A stretch of DNA of 64,000 nt, taken from contig CAZARI010000002.1 in NCBI GenBank assembly GCA_964487545.1, forward strand, positions 62,001 to 126,000, in the 5' to 3' direction. This DNA is from SKUL01 sp964487545 (GTDB lineage Bacteria > Bacteroidota > Bacteroidia > Flavobacteriales_D > SKUL01). Positions 26,583-35,679 of this stretch are shown in pieces. The notes under the pieces are model-generated. The model searched no databases. It was not told where the DNA came from and worked only from the letters and a program-made list of their open reading frames with translations. Made by a program: the position numbers and the translations under genes. Position 1 is the first letter of the stretch; every line of letters begins with the position of its first letter.

Positions 26583-27337
26583 ACTTCAATGTTTATGTCG
26601 TCCTTAATCCAATCGTATCCTTGCTCTTCGAGTTTGAGTGCGAGTTCTTTTGGACCGGTTTTTACAATCTTTCCTTCGTGAAGAACGTGCACAAAATCGG
26701 GAACGATATAATCCAGTAGTCGTTGATAGTGGGTGATGATAATAAACGACCGGTTGGCCGAACGCATGCTGTTCACTCCTTCGGCTACCACCCGCAGCGC
26801 ATCGATATCCAGCCCTGAGTCGGTTTCGTCAAGGATGGCCAGTTTCGGATCGAGCATGGCCATCTGGAAAATTTCGTTGCGTTTTTTCTCTCCCCCCGAA
26901 AACCCTTCATTTAATGACCGGTTGGCGAGGCGGCCATCGAGCTGAACCAAAGTAGATTTTTCTTTCACCATTTTCAGAAAGTCACCAGCAGATAGTTTGT
27001 CTAAGCCACGGTATTCCCGCACTTCGTTAACTGCTGCTTTCAAAAAATTGATGTTGCTCACTCCTGGGATTTCAACGGGATATTGAAACGCGAGAAAGAC
27101 ACCTTCTCTGGCGCGCTCTTCGGGAGCCATCTCCAGCAGGTTGTTGTCCAGAAACTGCACATCTCCTTGGGTGACCTCGAATTCTTCGCGGCCTGCCAGC
27201 ACGGAGGCCAGGGTGCTTTTTCCGGAGCCATTGGGTCCCATAATCGCGTGAACTTCTCCCGGTTTTACCGAAAGGTTGAGCCCTTTAAGGATTTCATTTC
27301 CTTCAATAAGGGCGTGTAAATTATTGATTTCTAACAT
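26579..27337 (-). CDS. sufC: SUF system ATPase SufC
   Basis: SufC is the ABC-type ATPase that drives shape changes in SufBC2D. The 252-aa protein has Walker A GPNGSGKST (about 35-43), the ABC signature FSGGEKKRNEI (about 149), Walker B LAILDETDSGLD (about 170), and the H-loop IITHYQRLLDYI. The DETDSGLD form with Asp after Glu is typical of SufC and separates it from transporter ATPases. It lies between sufB (14-bp gap) and sufD (4-bp overlap). Confidence 0.98.
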   Translation of the reverse strand: MLEINNLHALIEGNEILKGLNLSVKPGEVHAIMGPNGSGKSTLASVLAGREEFEVTQGDVQFLDNNLLEMAPEERAREGVFLAFQYPVEIPGVSNINFLKAAVNEVREYRGLDKLSAGDFLKMVKEKSTLVQLDGRLANRSLNEGFSGGEKKRNEIFQMAMLDPKLAILDETDSGLDIDALRVVAEGVNSMRSANRSFIIITHYQRLLDYIVPDFVHVLHEGKIVKTGPKELALKLEEQGYDWIKDDINIEV

Positions 27338-27351
27338 TTATTCTCTTATGA

Positions 27352-28803
27352 TTATCCAACACTGCCTTCGAGCGAAATGGCGAGCAATTTTTGCGCTTCC
27401 ACTGCAAACTCCATGGGCAACTTATTTAATACTTCTTTCGCATAGCCGTTCACGATCAGGCTGATGGCTTTTTCTTCATCAAGTCCGCGTTGCAGGCAGT
27501 AAAAAATCTGGTCTTCACCAATTTTAGAAGTGGTGGCTTCGTGTTCTACTTTTCCGGTGGGGTTTCCCACTTCGATATACGGAAAGGTGTGGGCACCACA
27601 TTTGTCACCCATCAGTAGTGAATCGCATTGTGAGAAGTTGCGGGCGTGTTGGGCTTTTTTGTTGATTTTGACCAACCCCCGATACGAATTCTGGCTTTGT
27701 CCGGCAGAAATCCCCTTCGAAATAATGGTGCTTTTGGTATGCTTGCCGATGTGAATCATCTTGGTTCCGGTATCGGCCTGCTGGTGGTTGTTCGTTACCG
27801 CTACTGAGTAGAACTCTCCTACCGAATAATCGCCCTTTAAAATGCACGACGGGTATTTCCATGTCACCGCAGATCCGGTTTCTACCTGTGTCCACGAAAT
27901 TTTTGAACGTTCACCCTCGCACAACCCTCGCTTGGTTACGAAGTTAAATACGCCACCCTTCCCCTGGGCATCACCCGGAAACCAGTTTTGTACGGTAGAG
28001 TATTTGATTTCGGCACCTTTCAGCGAGATCAGCTCAACCACGGCGGCGTGAAGCTGATTCTCATCGCGGGAAGGAGCGGTGCAGCCTTCGAGATAACTCA
28101 CAAAACTGTCTTCGTCGGCAATCACCAACGTGCGTTCAAACTGTCCGGTGCCCGCTTCGTTAATTCGGAAATAGGTAGAGAGCTCCATTGGGCATCTAAC
28201 GCCTTTGGGGATGTAGCAAAAAGATCCGTCGGTGAAAACGGCAGAATTAAGCGCCGCATAGAAGTTGTCGTTTTGTGGTACTACCGAACCGAGATATTTT
28301 TTGACCAGCTCTGGGTGTTCCAGAACGGCCTCACTAAACGAGCAAAAGATGATGCCAAGCTCGCCCAGTTTCTTTTTGAACGTTGTGGCTACAGACACAC
28401 TGTCCATTACAAAGTCGACTGCCACACCGGTGAGCCGTTTTTGTTCTTCGAGAGAAATACCCAATCGTTCCATCGTCTTTAACAACTCCGGATCTACCTC
28501 ATCCAAGCTGTCTAAAACAGGTTTTTGCTTCGGTGCGGCGTAGTATGTGATTTCCTGAAAGCTGGGCTTTTCGTACTTAACATGTGCCCATTCTGGCTCT
28601 TCCATTTCCAGCCATTTCCGATAGGCCTGAAGTCGCCATTCCAACATCCACTCTGGTTCGTTCTTTTTGGAAGAGATGATTCTGATAATGTCTTCATTCA
28701 GCCCTTTGGGTGCCCGGTCTGATTCGATATCGGTGGTAAAGCCAAAGGCATATTCTCGGCTGGTGACTTCCTCTAATAATTTATCTTCTTCGCTTTGTGA
28801 CAT
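27352..28803 (-). CDS. sufB: Fe-S cluster scaffold subunit SufB
   Basis: SufB is the main scaffold on which Fe-S clusters are formed with SufC and SufD. The protein is 483 aa, as usual. Seen: KGVRCPMELSTYFRIN, EGCTAPSRDENQLHAAVVELI (cysteine that receives sulfur region), GVFNFVTKRG, the QNSYRGLVKINKKAQHARNFSQCDSLLMG core with the conserved cysteine, and IEVGNPTGKVEHEATTSKIGEDQ. It follows sufA by 18 bp and is the second gene of the operon. Confidence 0.98.
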   Translation of the reverse strand: MSQSEEDKLLEEVTSREYAFGFTTDIESDRAPKGLNEDIIRIISSKKNEPEWMLEWRLQAYRKWLEMEEPEWAHVKYEKPSFQEITYYAAPKQKPVLDSLDEVDPELLKTMERLGISLEEQKRLTGVAVDFVMDSVSVATTFKKKLGELGIIFCSFSEAVLEHPELVKKYLGSVVPQNDNFYAALNSAVFTDGSFCYIPKGVRCPMELSTYFRINEAGTGQFERTLVIADEDSFVSYLEGCTAPSRDENQLHAAVVELISLKGAEIKYSTVQNWFPGDAQGKGGVFNFVTKRGLCEGERSKISWTQVETGSAVTWKYPSCILKGDYSVGEFYSVAVTNNHQQADTGTKMIHIGKHTKSTIISKGISAGQSQNSYRGLVKINKKAQHARNFSQCDSLLMGDKCGAHTFPYIEVGNPTGKVEHEATTSKIGEDQIFYCLQRGLDEEKAISLIVNGYAKEVLNKLPMEFAVEAQKLLAISLEGSVG

Positions 28804-28821
28804 TCTTTATGGTTTCCGTTT

Positions 28822-29148
28822 TTAGATAGAAAAGCTTTCACCACATCCACAGGTGCGTGATGCGTTGGGGTTAACGAAAACAAATCCTTTTCCGTTCAGC
28901 CCCCCAGTGTATTGTAGCTCGGTTCCAACCAGGTAGAGAAAACTCTTCTTATCTACAACCACCTTTACTCCGTTATCTTCAAATATTTTATCACTTTCTT
29001 TAAGCTCTGTATCAAAGCTGAGGTTGTACATTAAGCCGGAGCATCCGCCGCCCTGTACACCAACGCGCAGAAATGATTCACGAGAGTATTCCTCTGAGCT
29101 GAGAATTTTTTCAACCTGTAGACGCGCGTTGTCGTTTACTTTAATCAT
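28822..29148 (-). CDS. sufA: A-type Fe-S carrier protein (SufA/IscA family)
   Basis: A-type proteins carry a nascent Fe-S cluster to target enzymes. This 108-aa protein has all three cluster-binding cysteines: GGGCSGLMY near residue 36 and CGCGESF at the C-terminus, plus the family segment NGKGFVFVNPNASRTCG. It is the first gene of the SUF operon. The leader of about 67 nt contains a 19-bp palindrome that also occurs at sdhCAB. Confidence 0.95.
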   Translation of the reverse strand: MIKVNDNARLQVEKILSSEEYSRESFLRVGVQGGGCSGLMYNLSFDTELKESDKIFEDNGVKVVVDKKSFLYLVGTELQYTGGLNGKGFVFVNPNASRTCGCGESFSI

Positions 29149-29185
29149 GGTTATAATGCTTGTTTAAACCCTGTGACTGGTGTTA

Positions 29186-29204
29186 ATTTAGATTAATTCT
29201 AAAT
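29186..29204. promoter_or_regulatory. Palindromic operator candidate in the suf leader
   Basis: ATTTAGA-TTAAT-TCTAAAT is a perfect 7-7 inverted repeat with a 5-bp centre, lying about 11-30 bp downstream of the predicted suf start point. The same arms and spacing occur at 39303-39321 before sdhCAB. A DtxR-, Fur- or Rrf2-type regulator is a guess; none is encoded in the window. Confidence 0.65.
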
Positions 29205-29221
29205 AGAGTTGATTTTATCGG

Positions 29222-29251
29222 CAAAGGTACCGAAAATATGACGAATTGCAA
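29222..29251 (-). promoter_or_regulatory. Promoter of the SUF operon
   Basis: On the minus strand TTG (29249-29251), 19 bp, and TACCTTTG (29222-29229) match the Bacteroidota consensus fully. The predicted start is near 29215, about 66 bp before the sufA ATG. Confidence 0.82.
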
Positions 29252-29365
29252 GAATCCTATCGCTTGTTTCTGGTATTTAAGATGAAAACGTCCTTTTTAT
29301 AGACCAATTCCTTTGGTCAATGAATGTTGACGGTTTCGATAACCCAATTAATGCGCATTTAACTG

Positions 29366-29373
29366 TAATTTTG
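29366..29373 (+). promoter_or_regulatory. -7 promoter element of thiL, implying a near-leaderless mRNA
   Basis: TAATTTTG is an exact TAnnTTTG box but ends only 4 bp before the thiL ATG at 29378. The start point would fall on or next to the first codon. Confidence 0.55.
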
Positions 29374-29377
29374 CATT

Positions 29378-30421
29378 ATGTTCGACAACAGAGAAACGAC
29401 ACCGCTATCTACCCTGGGTGAATTTGGGCTCATAGACCATTTGACTGCCGGCTTAAAACCGATCAACCCATCAACACTTAAGGGGGTGGGCGACGATGCT
29501 GCTGTAATATTAGCTGGTGATGAAGTGCTGGTAATGACTACCGATATGCTCGTCGAAGGGATTCATTTTGATGTGTCTTATACTCCGTTAAAACACCTTG
29601 GGTATAAGGCGGTGGTGGTAAACCTGTCTGACGTGTATGCCATGAATGCCCGTCCAGAACAAATTACCGTTTCTCTGGCAATATCCAGCAAATACACACT
29701 CGAAGCGCTCGAAGAGCTCTATGGCGGAATGCGTTATGCCGCCGAAAAATACGGGGTGGATATCGTGGGCGGCGACACCACATCATCGACAATGGGATTA
29801 GTGATCAGTGTTACGGCAATTGGTAGAACAAAACCCCAAAATGTGGTTTACCGCGACGGCGCGCAAGTTAATGATATTGTGGTGGTGAGCGGTGATTTAG
29901 GTGCGGCATACATGGGGCTTCAAATTTTGGAGCGTGAAAAGCAAGTGTTTAAATCTGCTCCGGGGGCTCAACCCGATCTTGAAGGGAACGACTACCTGTT
30001 AGAACGACAACTCAAACCCGAAGCGCGAGCGGATGTGATCCGGTTTTTTGATAAAATTGGGGTTAAACCCACCTCGATGATCGATATCAGCGATGGATTG
30101 GCCTCGGAACTGCTGCACCTCTGCAATCGATCCAAAGTGGGTTGTACTATTTACGAAGAAAAAATCCCGATAGATCCGTTGACGTATGACCGGGCCAGGG
30201 AATTTCGTCTCGACCCTACAACCTGTACGATGAACGGCGGTGAAGATTATGAGTTGTTGTGTACGATTCCGGTTGCGGATTGGGATAAAATCAAAAACGA
30301 TCCCAATCTGACGGCCATTGGATTTATTACAGACGAAAATTCGGGTGCGCAGCTCATTTCGCGTTCGCAAACCCAGCACTCGATTAAAGCACAGGGCTGG
30401 GACGCACTTCGGGATAATTAA
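29378..30421 (+). CDS. thiL: Thiamine-monophosphate kinase
   Basis: ThiL phosphorylates thiamine monophosphate to the active cofactor thiamine diphosphate. The 347-aa protein starts with STLGEFGLIDHL, then GVGDDAAVI (metal and ATP binding, about residues 36-44), TTDMLVEGIHFD, and the AIR-synthase-like C-terminal domain with DISDGLASELLHLC and MNGGEDYELLCTIP. The length is normal for the phylum. No other thi genes lie in the window. Its stop shares the palindrome TTAA (30418-30421) with the stop of the convergent gene. Confidence 0.96.
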   Translation: MFDNRETTPLSTLGEFGLIDHLTAGLKPINPSTLKGVGDDAAVILAGDEVLVMTTDMLVEGIHFDVSYTPLKHLGYKAVVVNLSDVYAMNARPEQITVSLAISSKYTLEALEELYGGMRYAAEKYGVDIVGGDTTSSTMGLVISVTAIGRTKPQNVVYRDGAQVNDIVVVSGDLGAAYMGLQILEREKQVFKSAPGAQPDLEGNDYLLERQLKPEARADVIRFFDKIGVKPTSMIDISDGLASELLHLCNRSKVGCTIYEEKIPIDPLTYDRAREFRLDPTTCTMNGGEDYELLCTIPVADWDKIKNDPNLTAIGFITDENSGAQLISRSQTQHSIKAQGWDALRDN

Positions 30422-31965
30422 ACCGGCATGCGTGCTTTTTCGGCAACCAGTTCGCGAAAGGGTATCTTTTTTACTTTGCTTTCTGCCCAACAAATAAAAT
30501 CGAACTGCTCAAGGGCCGAACTTTCAAACGGATCGTCTTTTAGCGGTTCCAGTGATTGGGCCAGCGAGGCATACACTTTTTCGAGATCTTCTGGTTCCTT
30601 GGCCTTCAAAGCCTCACTGATAAAATGAAGCATAATAGTTTCAAATTTATAAACCCGGTTTCGTGTTTCAAGATAGCGCGAGGTTGACTTTAAGGTGTAG
30701 GGAATCAGGTCGTTGTTTCCTAGTTCTAGGTGAATGATCAGATTCATTAATTGAGCAAAACAATGAATATCTTCACTTTTGTCGATGTCAATATTATTGA
30801 GCAGTTCGTTTATCCACTTAAGGGCCTTAGTATACATTCCCGCTCCGAAATAAAGAATAGCAATACTGAAGTAAAATGAAGCCTTTCGCACCGAGCTCAT
30901 TTTGTGCTGGTACTTTTCCAGACCGGTTTCAACTTCGTTGATGATGGCCAACCCTTTTTCAAATTCTCCGGTAAGGGCATACCAGGCCAGCTCTATGCTG
31001 TATGCAGAATTAAAAATGCGGATGTCGAGATTTTCATTGGAGTTGATGACCAGCTTTTCGGGTACTTTCCGTAGTGTTTTCAGATATTTAAAAGCCTCAT
31101 CATATTTTTTGAGTTGCATGCCCACGTAAATGGCGTTGGTCAATACAGAGACGTAGGTGTTGGGCTCCTCCTGAAATTGTAGGTATTTGCTTTCAATGAG
31201 TTGAATGTTTTTTTTGAGAAATTCATAGCAATTCTTGTCATCTCCTGTGCCGAAATAATAAGCGCTGTAAATATGGAAATACAGATACCGTGACTGGGTG
31301 CATAGCTCAATGTCTTTGCGGTGGAGCAATGTGTTGTCTATAATTTGCTTAAAATGATTCATCTCTTCTTCTGATCGTGCCTTACCCTTTCGGAAAAGAA
31401 TGTTGAACAGGTGACTCTTCACGTTCCAGTATTCGTTATACACTTCGATGAGCTTTGCTATTCGCTGGTCTTCTTTAAGAATCTCGTCGATGTCGGTTAC
31501 CGATACACCTTCGTAATTGTCCTTTTCAACCAGCATCTTTTCCCAATTCAGAATTTCGATTAGTGTGGTGTGCTTTTCGTGCTTGTAGGCCAGTCGCTTG
31601 GCGCCTTTCAGCATTTTGTAACTTTGTTCATATAGCGATTTTTTATAGAAAATCTCTACTGCGTGCAGCAATCTTTGCAGTTCGGCATCGATAGAGCTAT
31701 TGGCGTGAAAGGCATCCAGACTGCGTATAATTGTAGTGTACAGTCTGTTTTTTGTAATGGCAAAACGTTTTACAAAGGGTGTATCGCAAAATTTTTTCTT
31801 CAAGGCCTCTTCATCATATTGCTCTTGTTTCTCGATAGCCTGAAATAATTGCATGTAGTTGGAGCCCGAGCCGTGCCTCGAAACATATACCTTAAAATAC
31901 CTTTTTTCGGGCTTGGTCAACGACTTAATCAGGTGAAAAAGATGATCAGAAGCTCTATTGGACAT
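30418..31965 (-). CDS. Hypothetical alpha-helical repeat protein
   Basis: A 515-aa protein without signal peptide or membrane helix. It is almost wholly helical, with recurring patterns such as YEQSYKMLKGAKRLAYK, CYEFLKKNIQLIESKY, YDEAFKYLKTLRKVPEK and YTKALKWINELLNNID, which look like degenerate tetratricopeptide units. The N-terminus, LIKSLTKPEKRYFKVYVSRH, recurs in uncharacterised Bacteroidota proteins. There is no recognisable catalytic domain. It may be a scaffold or regulatory protein. It stands alone, convergent with thiL and followed upstream by a 230-bp gap. Confidence 0.8.
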   Translation of the reverse strand: MSNRASDHLFHLIKSLTKPEKRYFKVYVSRHGSGSNYMQLFQAIEKQEQYDEEALKKKFCDTPFVKRFAITKNRLYTTIIRSLDAFHANSSIDAELQRLLHAVEIFYKKSLYEQSYKMLKGAKRLAYKHEKHTTLIEILNWEKMLVEKDNYEGVSVTDIDEILKEDQRIAKLIEVYNEYWNVKSHLFNILFRKGKARSEEEMNHFKQIIDNTLLHRKDIELCTQSRYLYFHIYSAYYFGTGDDKNCYEFLKKNIQLIESKYLQFQEEPNTYVSVLTNAIYVGMQLKKYDEAFKYLKTLRKVPEKLVINSNENLDIRIFNSAYSIELAWYALTGEFEKGLAIINEVETGLEKYQHKMSSVRKASFYFSIAILYFGAGMYTKALKWINELLNNIDIDKSEDIHCFAQLMNLIIHLELGNNDLIPYTLKSTSRYLETRNRVYKFETIMLHFISEALKAKEPEDLEKVYASLAQSLEPLKDDPFESSALEQFDFICWAESKVKKIPFRELVAEKARMPV

Positions 31966-32198
31966 GTATATTATTGTGAAATTTTTATTGTTCAGTCTTT
32001 GGCCTTGGAACCTTAATTTGTGACAAGTCAGTCAAAAGACGAATGGCCCGAAGGCCATAACACATGGGGTTCAGACGTAAATGTCACGCCCTATAAGATA
32101 CTGAAAAAAGCAGAAGGATGGTAATAGAGCTGTTGGAAAAGTACAGCTAAAAAGAAGCGGTAGAACTGTGATTATTGGAAAGAAAAAAGAGGGGGGAG

Positions 32199-32576
32199 TT
32201 AGAATCGACTACTCATCGATTTTGAATTGCCCAGTTGAGGGGTTCTGGGGCGCAGCCCTTCGTCTTCATCATCGCTATCATCGTTGATGAGTCCGTTGCC
32301 GTTATCGTCGTCCGTATTGTCATCGGAATCGGAGCCATCGCAGGCAGCCGATGAGTTGCCATCGTTGTTTCCGGAAGTGGAATCGCCGGCATTGTATGAT
32401 CTGGTGGAAAGAGCACCTTCTCCGCGATCGACATTGTCACTTGCACGGTATTCAGTAGGATTGCTCTGTTGGAAATTATCATCTGAACGTAAATCGTTCA
32501 GCTCATCCTTCTGACAACCTGATAGAACGATCAGGGTGAAAAAAATAACCGATAATGTTGGAATCCACTTCATCAT
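32199..32576 (-). CDS. Small acidic low-complexity lipoprotein
   Basis: A 125-aa protein with a clear lipoprotein signal peptide, MMKWIPTLSVIFFTLIVLSGC, lipobox LSGC. The mature part has no hydrophobic core. Between about residues 68 and 106 it is built of Asp, Asn, Ser, Gly and Glu, with two cysteine-free runs such as DDNTDDDNGNGLINDDSDDEDEG split by a few residues. That pattern could bind calcium, like thrombospondin type 3-like or dockerin-like acidic spacers, but no complete D-x-D-x-D-G loop set is present. A consensus promoter lies 29 bp upstream. It follows the propeller kinase gene on the same strand. I do not recognise a family. Confidence 0.7.
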   Translation of the reverse strand: MMKWIPTLSVIFFTLIVLSGCQKDELNDLRSDDNFQQSNPTEYRASDNVDRGEGALSTRSYNAGDSTSGNNDGNSSAACDGSDSDDNTDDDNGNGLINDDSDDEDEGLRPRTPQLGNSKSMSSRF

Positions 32577-32604
32577 TTTGCTGCTGTCAACTAAAGCCGG
32601 AAGT

Positions 32605-32635
32605 CAAACATACACATAGTTTACTGAATAATCAA
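32605..32635 (-). promoter_or_regulatory. Promoter of the acidic lipoprotein gene
   Basis: On the minus strand TTG (32633-32635), 20 bp, TATGTTTG (32605-32612): an exact match. The -33 TTG overlaps the last codons of the kinase gene, so the lipoprotein gene has its own promoter. Confidence 0.78.
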
Positions 32636-35600
32636 GCGCTGAGGCCATTTTGCACTTCACTTTTTAGCGGAAATGTAATTTCTACTACGGTGCCTTGTGT
32701 GGTCTCATCGATTGTTTGCCGATCGTAGGGTCCTTCAATTTTAAAGTTCTGGTCCGTCATTTTGCGAAAAAGCTCAATGCGGTTTTGATTAATTTGCATC
32801 CCTTGAGGAACGTGTAGATTATTGTTTTCCTGACGCATTTTTTTACTCTCTTCAATGCCGATACCGTTGTCTTCAATTTTTATCACAACATCATCGTGTT
32901 GAAGCTTTACAGAAACCGTAATGAAGCCGGGAGCTTTCATGGGCAAAATTCCATGCCATATACTGTTTTCGAGATAAGGTTGAAACAACATAGTTGGAAT
33001 CTGAACCGTATTGGTATCGATGGATGGATCCACGTGAATAGAATAAGTGAACTTATCGGGAAACCGCATGTTCTCAAGCGATAGATACAATTCAATTCGC
33101 TCGATTTCTTCTTCCAAAGTGGTAAAGTTTGATTGCGAACTGTCCAGATTTTTACGGATTAGACGCGCAAAACTCGAAAGGTATTTGTTGGCCGAAAGCT
33201 TATCTTGGCGATTGATGTAATACTGGATGGAATTCAACGCGTTAAAGATGAAGTGACGGTTCATACTAGAATTCAGTGTTTGTTGCTCGAGCGCAAGCAT
33301 TCTCGAGGTGTAAACCAGTTGCTGCGTTCTGCGTTTTCGCTCTTCGTTTTTGAGCAGACTAAATATCAGAAACCAAATCATCAGGATTGCAGCAAAAGCC
33401 GACAAAACCATAAACCACCAAGTGAGATAAAATGGAGGTAATATGGTAAACTCAAATGAAGCAAAACGACCTGAAGGGGAATCGCCTACAATATGTGCGC
33501 GAACTTTAAAAGTATAAGCCCCGTGGGGTAACGAGGCGTAGGTAGTGAAGTTGGTCGCCGTTTCGGGCGACCAGTTCTCATCCACTCCTTCGAGCATATA
33601 TTGGTACACCACCTTTGCGGGATTTGAAAAATAGAGGCCAACAAAATCAAAAGTCAGGTGATTGTTGTGGGGTTGCAGCTCAAGATTTATAGGCAAACCT
33701 GTATGAATGTCAATGCTGTCGGAATATTCGCGCCAGTTTTTGTCTTCCAGAATGAGCCGGATACTATTAATTAATACGAGTGGGTAGTGCTTTTCTGAAT
33801 CGAGTACATCCGTTTCGCTGTTAAAGCGAATGACGCCTTCGGTGGTTCCGAACCAGAGCTGTTCATTTTGGTCAAAAAACACAGCGTTTTGGTTGCACTC
33901 CAAGCTGGCCAGCCCTTCCTGATCGGTAAAACGCTTTGACCGCACCACGCCGCTCCTATTATATGCATTGACATCAAGGACAAACAACCCATTGTTAGTG
34001 CCGATATACAGGTGATTATTTTTTGCTTGCTGCAGAAAGTTGATGGTGTTCGATCCAAACCCACCGCTAAAAGCCACATGGTGCAATGAATCATTAGCCA
34101 ATGCAAACAAACCACTTTTCGTGCCGACCCAGATTCTGCCGTGGTGATCCTGCAGCCCATTGTAAACAACTGTGTTTTTGCGGGCTTCGGGAATTTCGTA
34201 TATCCGATAGCCTTCATCAGTTTTGCGGATTAATCCGTTTTCGGCCCCAAACCAAATGTCTCCATCGGCGGTTTCGAAAATTCCTCGAACCCGGGTGCCT
34301 GGAAATGGTTGCAGCTCCTCGGGCGTCAAAAACCGGTCATTCTCAAAAACGGCAATACCATTCACTACCCCAAACCAAATTCGCCCGGACTTATCTTCGT
34401 GTATGGCTGTAACACGTTCGAAATAGTGATCAGGTGCAGCACCCATAAAATGCGTAAATGTGCCGTTCTCATACCTACTGACACCGATATTGGTTCCAAA
34501 CCATGTGCGGCCTTGCATGTCGCTGTGCAGACACCATATTGTGTTGTGGAGCAGGCCGTTTTCGGCGGTAAACCAATGGGTGGTGTCTTGCAGCATCAAA
34601 CAGGCGCCATTGTCGTACGAGCCCAGCCACATGCTGCCATCAGCGTTGCGGTGAATGGCCATCACAATGTCGCTGATCAATCCGTCGCTCTTTGAATAGG
34701 TCACAAAGTTTTCACCAGTAAATCGAAATACACCTTTGCCGTCGGTGCCGATCCAAAGGTTTTCCTCGCGATCGATAAACAGGGTTTTGATGTTATCGTA
34801 ATTGAGCCCGATATTGGTGTTGAATGTGGGTTGGCCGTCGGGGGTAACTTTATTGAGACCTGAGCGAGAGGCCACCCAAAGATAGCCCGAAGAATCAACG
34901 GCAATTTCACGGACAAAATTATTCTGCAGCCCCTGTTGTTCGGTGATGTTGAGTATGCCTGATTCATTGAGTAGAAAAATTCCTTCGCCAAAGGTGGACA
35001 GCCAAATGTTGTTGTTGCTGCTCAGAACAATATCGCTGACGCTAACCTTATCGAGCAATACTTGTCGATCGCTTTTGAAGTCGGTGCCCGATAATTTGTA
35101 AAGACCAGAGCGCGACCCGATGAGAAAGTCGCCCTTTGGCGTTTTGAGAATTTTCCTAATCATTTCTGTGTCTGGGAAAGCGGAGACTGGGTGATACGCT
35201 CCACTGGCTGGTGAAAACAGTAATAGTCCCGCGCCATTGGTGGCAATCAGAAAGTCGCCCGAATCGGTTTCGACGATGTCACTAACCATAAATGAGCTGA
35301 TCGCCTCTGGCAACGGAAAGGAGGTAAAGATGGTGCCACTGAAAACCGAAATTCCCCCGGCACAGCCAAACCATAAGTGTTTATCTGAAGCCGAAAAAAT
35401 GCAATTCACTTGATTGTCAATCAGACCATGTTCTGTAGAAAAGTTGGTGTAGCGCGTTCCGTCAAATCGACTCAATCCGCCCATGGTTGCAAACCAGAGA
35501 TAGCCATGGTGGTCCTGTGCGATGTCGCGCACCTGGCTTTGCGCCAGACCTTCCTCAATACTGTGATGAATAAAACTGAACTGCTGCGCCGAAAGCGGAT

Positions 35601-35679
35601 GGATGGCCAAAGTGATGAATATCCCAAACACCTGTAAATGTCGGCGCCAGACAAGCAGTATGTTCTTAGAAGCTGGCAA
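32632..35679 (-). CDS. Propeller-type sensor histidine kinase (Reg_prop, Y_Y_Y, LytS-type kinase)
   Basis: About 1015 aa from the start I favour. The frame is open to an ATG at 35775, but that would overlap the upstream regulator gene by 110 bp; a TTG at 35679 gives a signal peptide (VFGIFITLAIHPLSAQ) and a 14-bp overlap. The periplasmic part holds about 14 two-component propeller repeats of the form G-x-L-W-F/I-G-T-x-x-G (residues 30-690), followed by a Y_Y_Y domain, one membrane helix (WWFMVLSAFAAILMIWFLIF), and a LytS-like kinase: HFIFNALNSIQYYI with the phospho-accepting His, then FQPYLENSIWHGI and DNGIGIEES. It should phosphorylate the LytTR regulator encoded just upstream. The signal sensed is unknown. 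Confidence 0.88.
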   Translation of the reverse strand: MPASKNILLVWRRHLQVFGIFITLAIHPLSAQQFSFIHHSIEEGLAQSQVRDIAQDHHGYLWFATMGGLSRFDGTRYTNFSTEHGLIDNQVNCIFSASDKHLWFGCAGGISVFSGTIFTSFPLPEAISSFMVSDIVETDSGDFLIATNGAGLLLFSPASGAYHPVSAFPDTEMIRKILKTPKGDFLIGSRSGLYKLSGTDFKSDRQVLLDKVSVSDIVLSSNNNIWLSTFGEGIFLLNESGILNITEQQGLQNNFVREIAVDSSGYLWVASRSGLNKVTPDGQPTFNTNIGLNYDNIKTLFIDREENLWIGTDGKGVFRFTGENFVTYSKSDGLISDIVMAIHRNADGSMWLGSYDNGACLMLQDTTHWFTAENGLLHNTIWCLHSDMQGRTWFGTNIGVSRYENGTFTHFMGAAPDHYFERVTAIHEDKSGRIWFGVVNGIAVFENDRFLTPEELQPFPGTRVRGIFETADGDIWFGAENGLIRKTDEGYRIYEIPEARKNTVVYNGLQDHHGRIWVGTKSGLFALANDSLHHVAFSGGFGSNTINFLQQAKNNHLYIGTNNGLFVLDVNAYNRSGVVRSKRFTDQEGLASLECNQNAVFFDQNEQLWFGTTEGVIRFNSETDVLDSEKHYPLVLINSIRLILEDKNWREYSDSIDIHTGLPINLELQPHNNHLTFDFVGLYFSNPAKVVYQYMLEGVDENWSPETATNFTTYASLPHGAYTFKVRAHIVGDSPSGRFASFEFTILPPFYLTWWFMVLSAFAAILMIWFLIFSLLKNEERKRRTQQLVYTSRMLALEQQTLNSSMNRHFIFNALNSIQYYINRQDKLSANKYLSSFARLIRKNLDSSQSNFTTLEEEIERIELYLSLENMRFPDKFTYSIHVDPSIDTNTVQIPTMLFQPYLENSIWHGILPMKAPGFITVSVKLQHDDVVIKIEDNGIGIEESKKMRQENNNLHVPQGMQINQNRIELFRKMTDQNFKIEGPYDRQTIDETTQGTVVEITFPLKSEVQNGLSA

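Noticed and set aside
32042..32060. Hairpin ATGGCC-CGAA-GGCCAT in the gap before the acidic lipoprotein's neighbour gene
   Set aside because: Stem of 6 bp with no T tract in either direction; not a convincing terminator or element.
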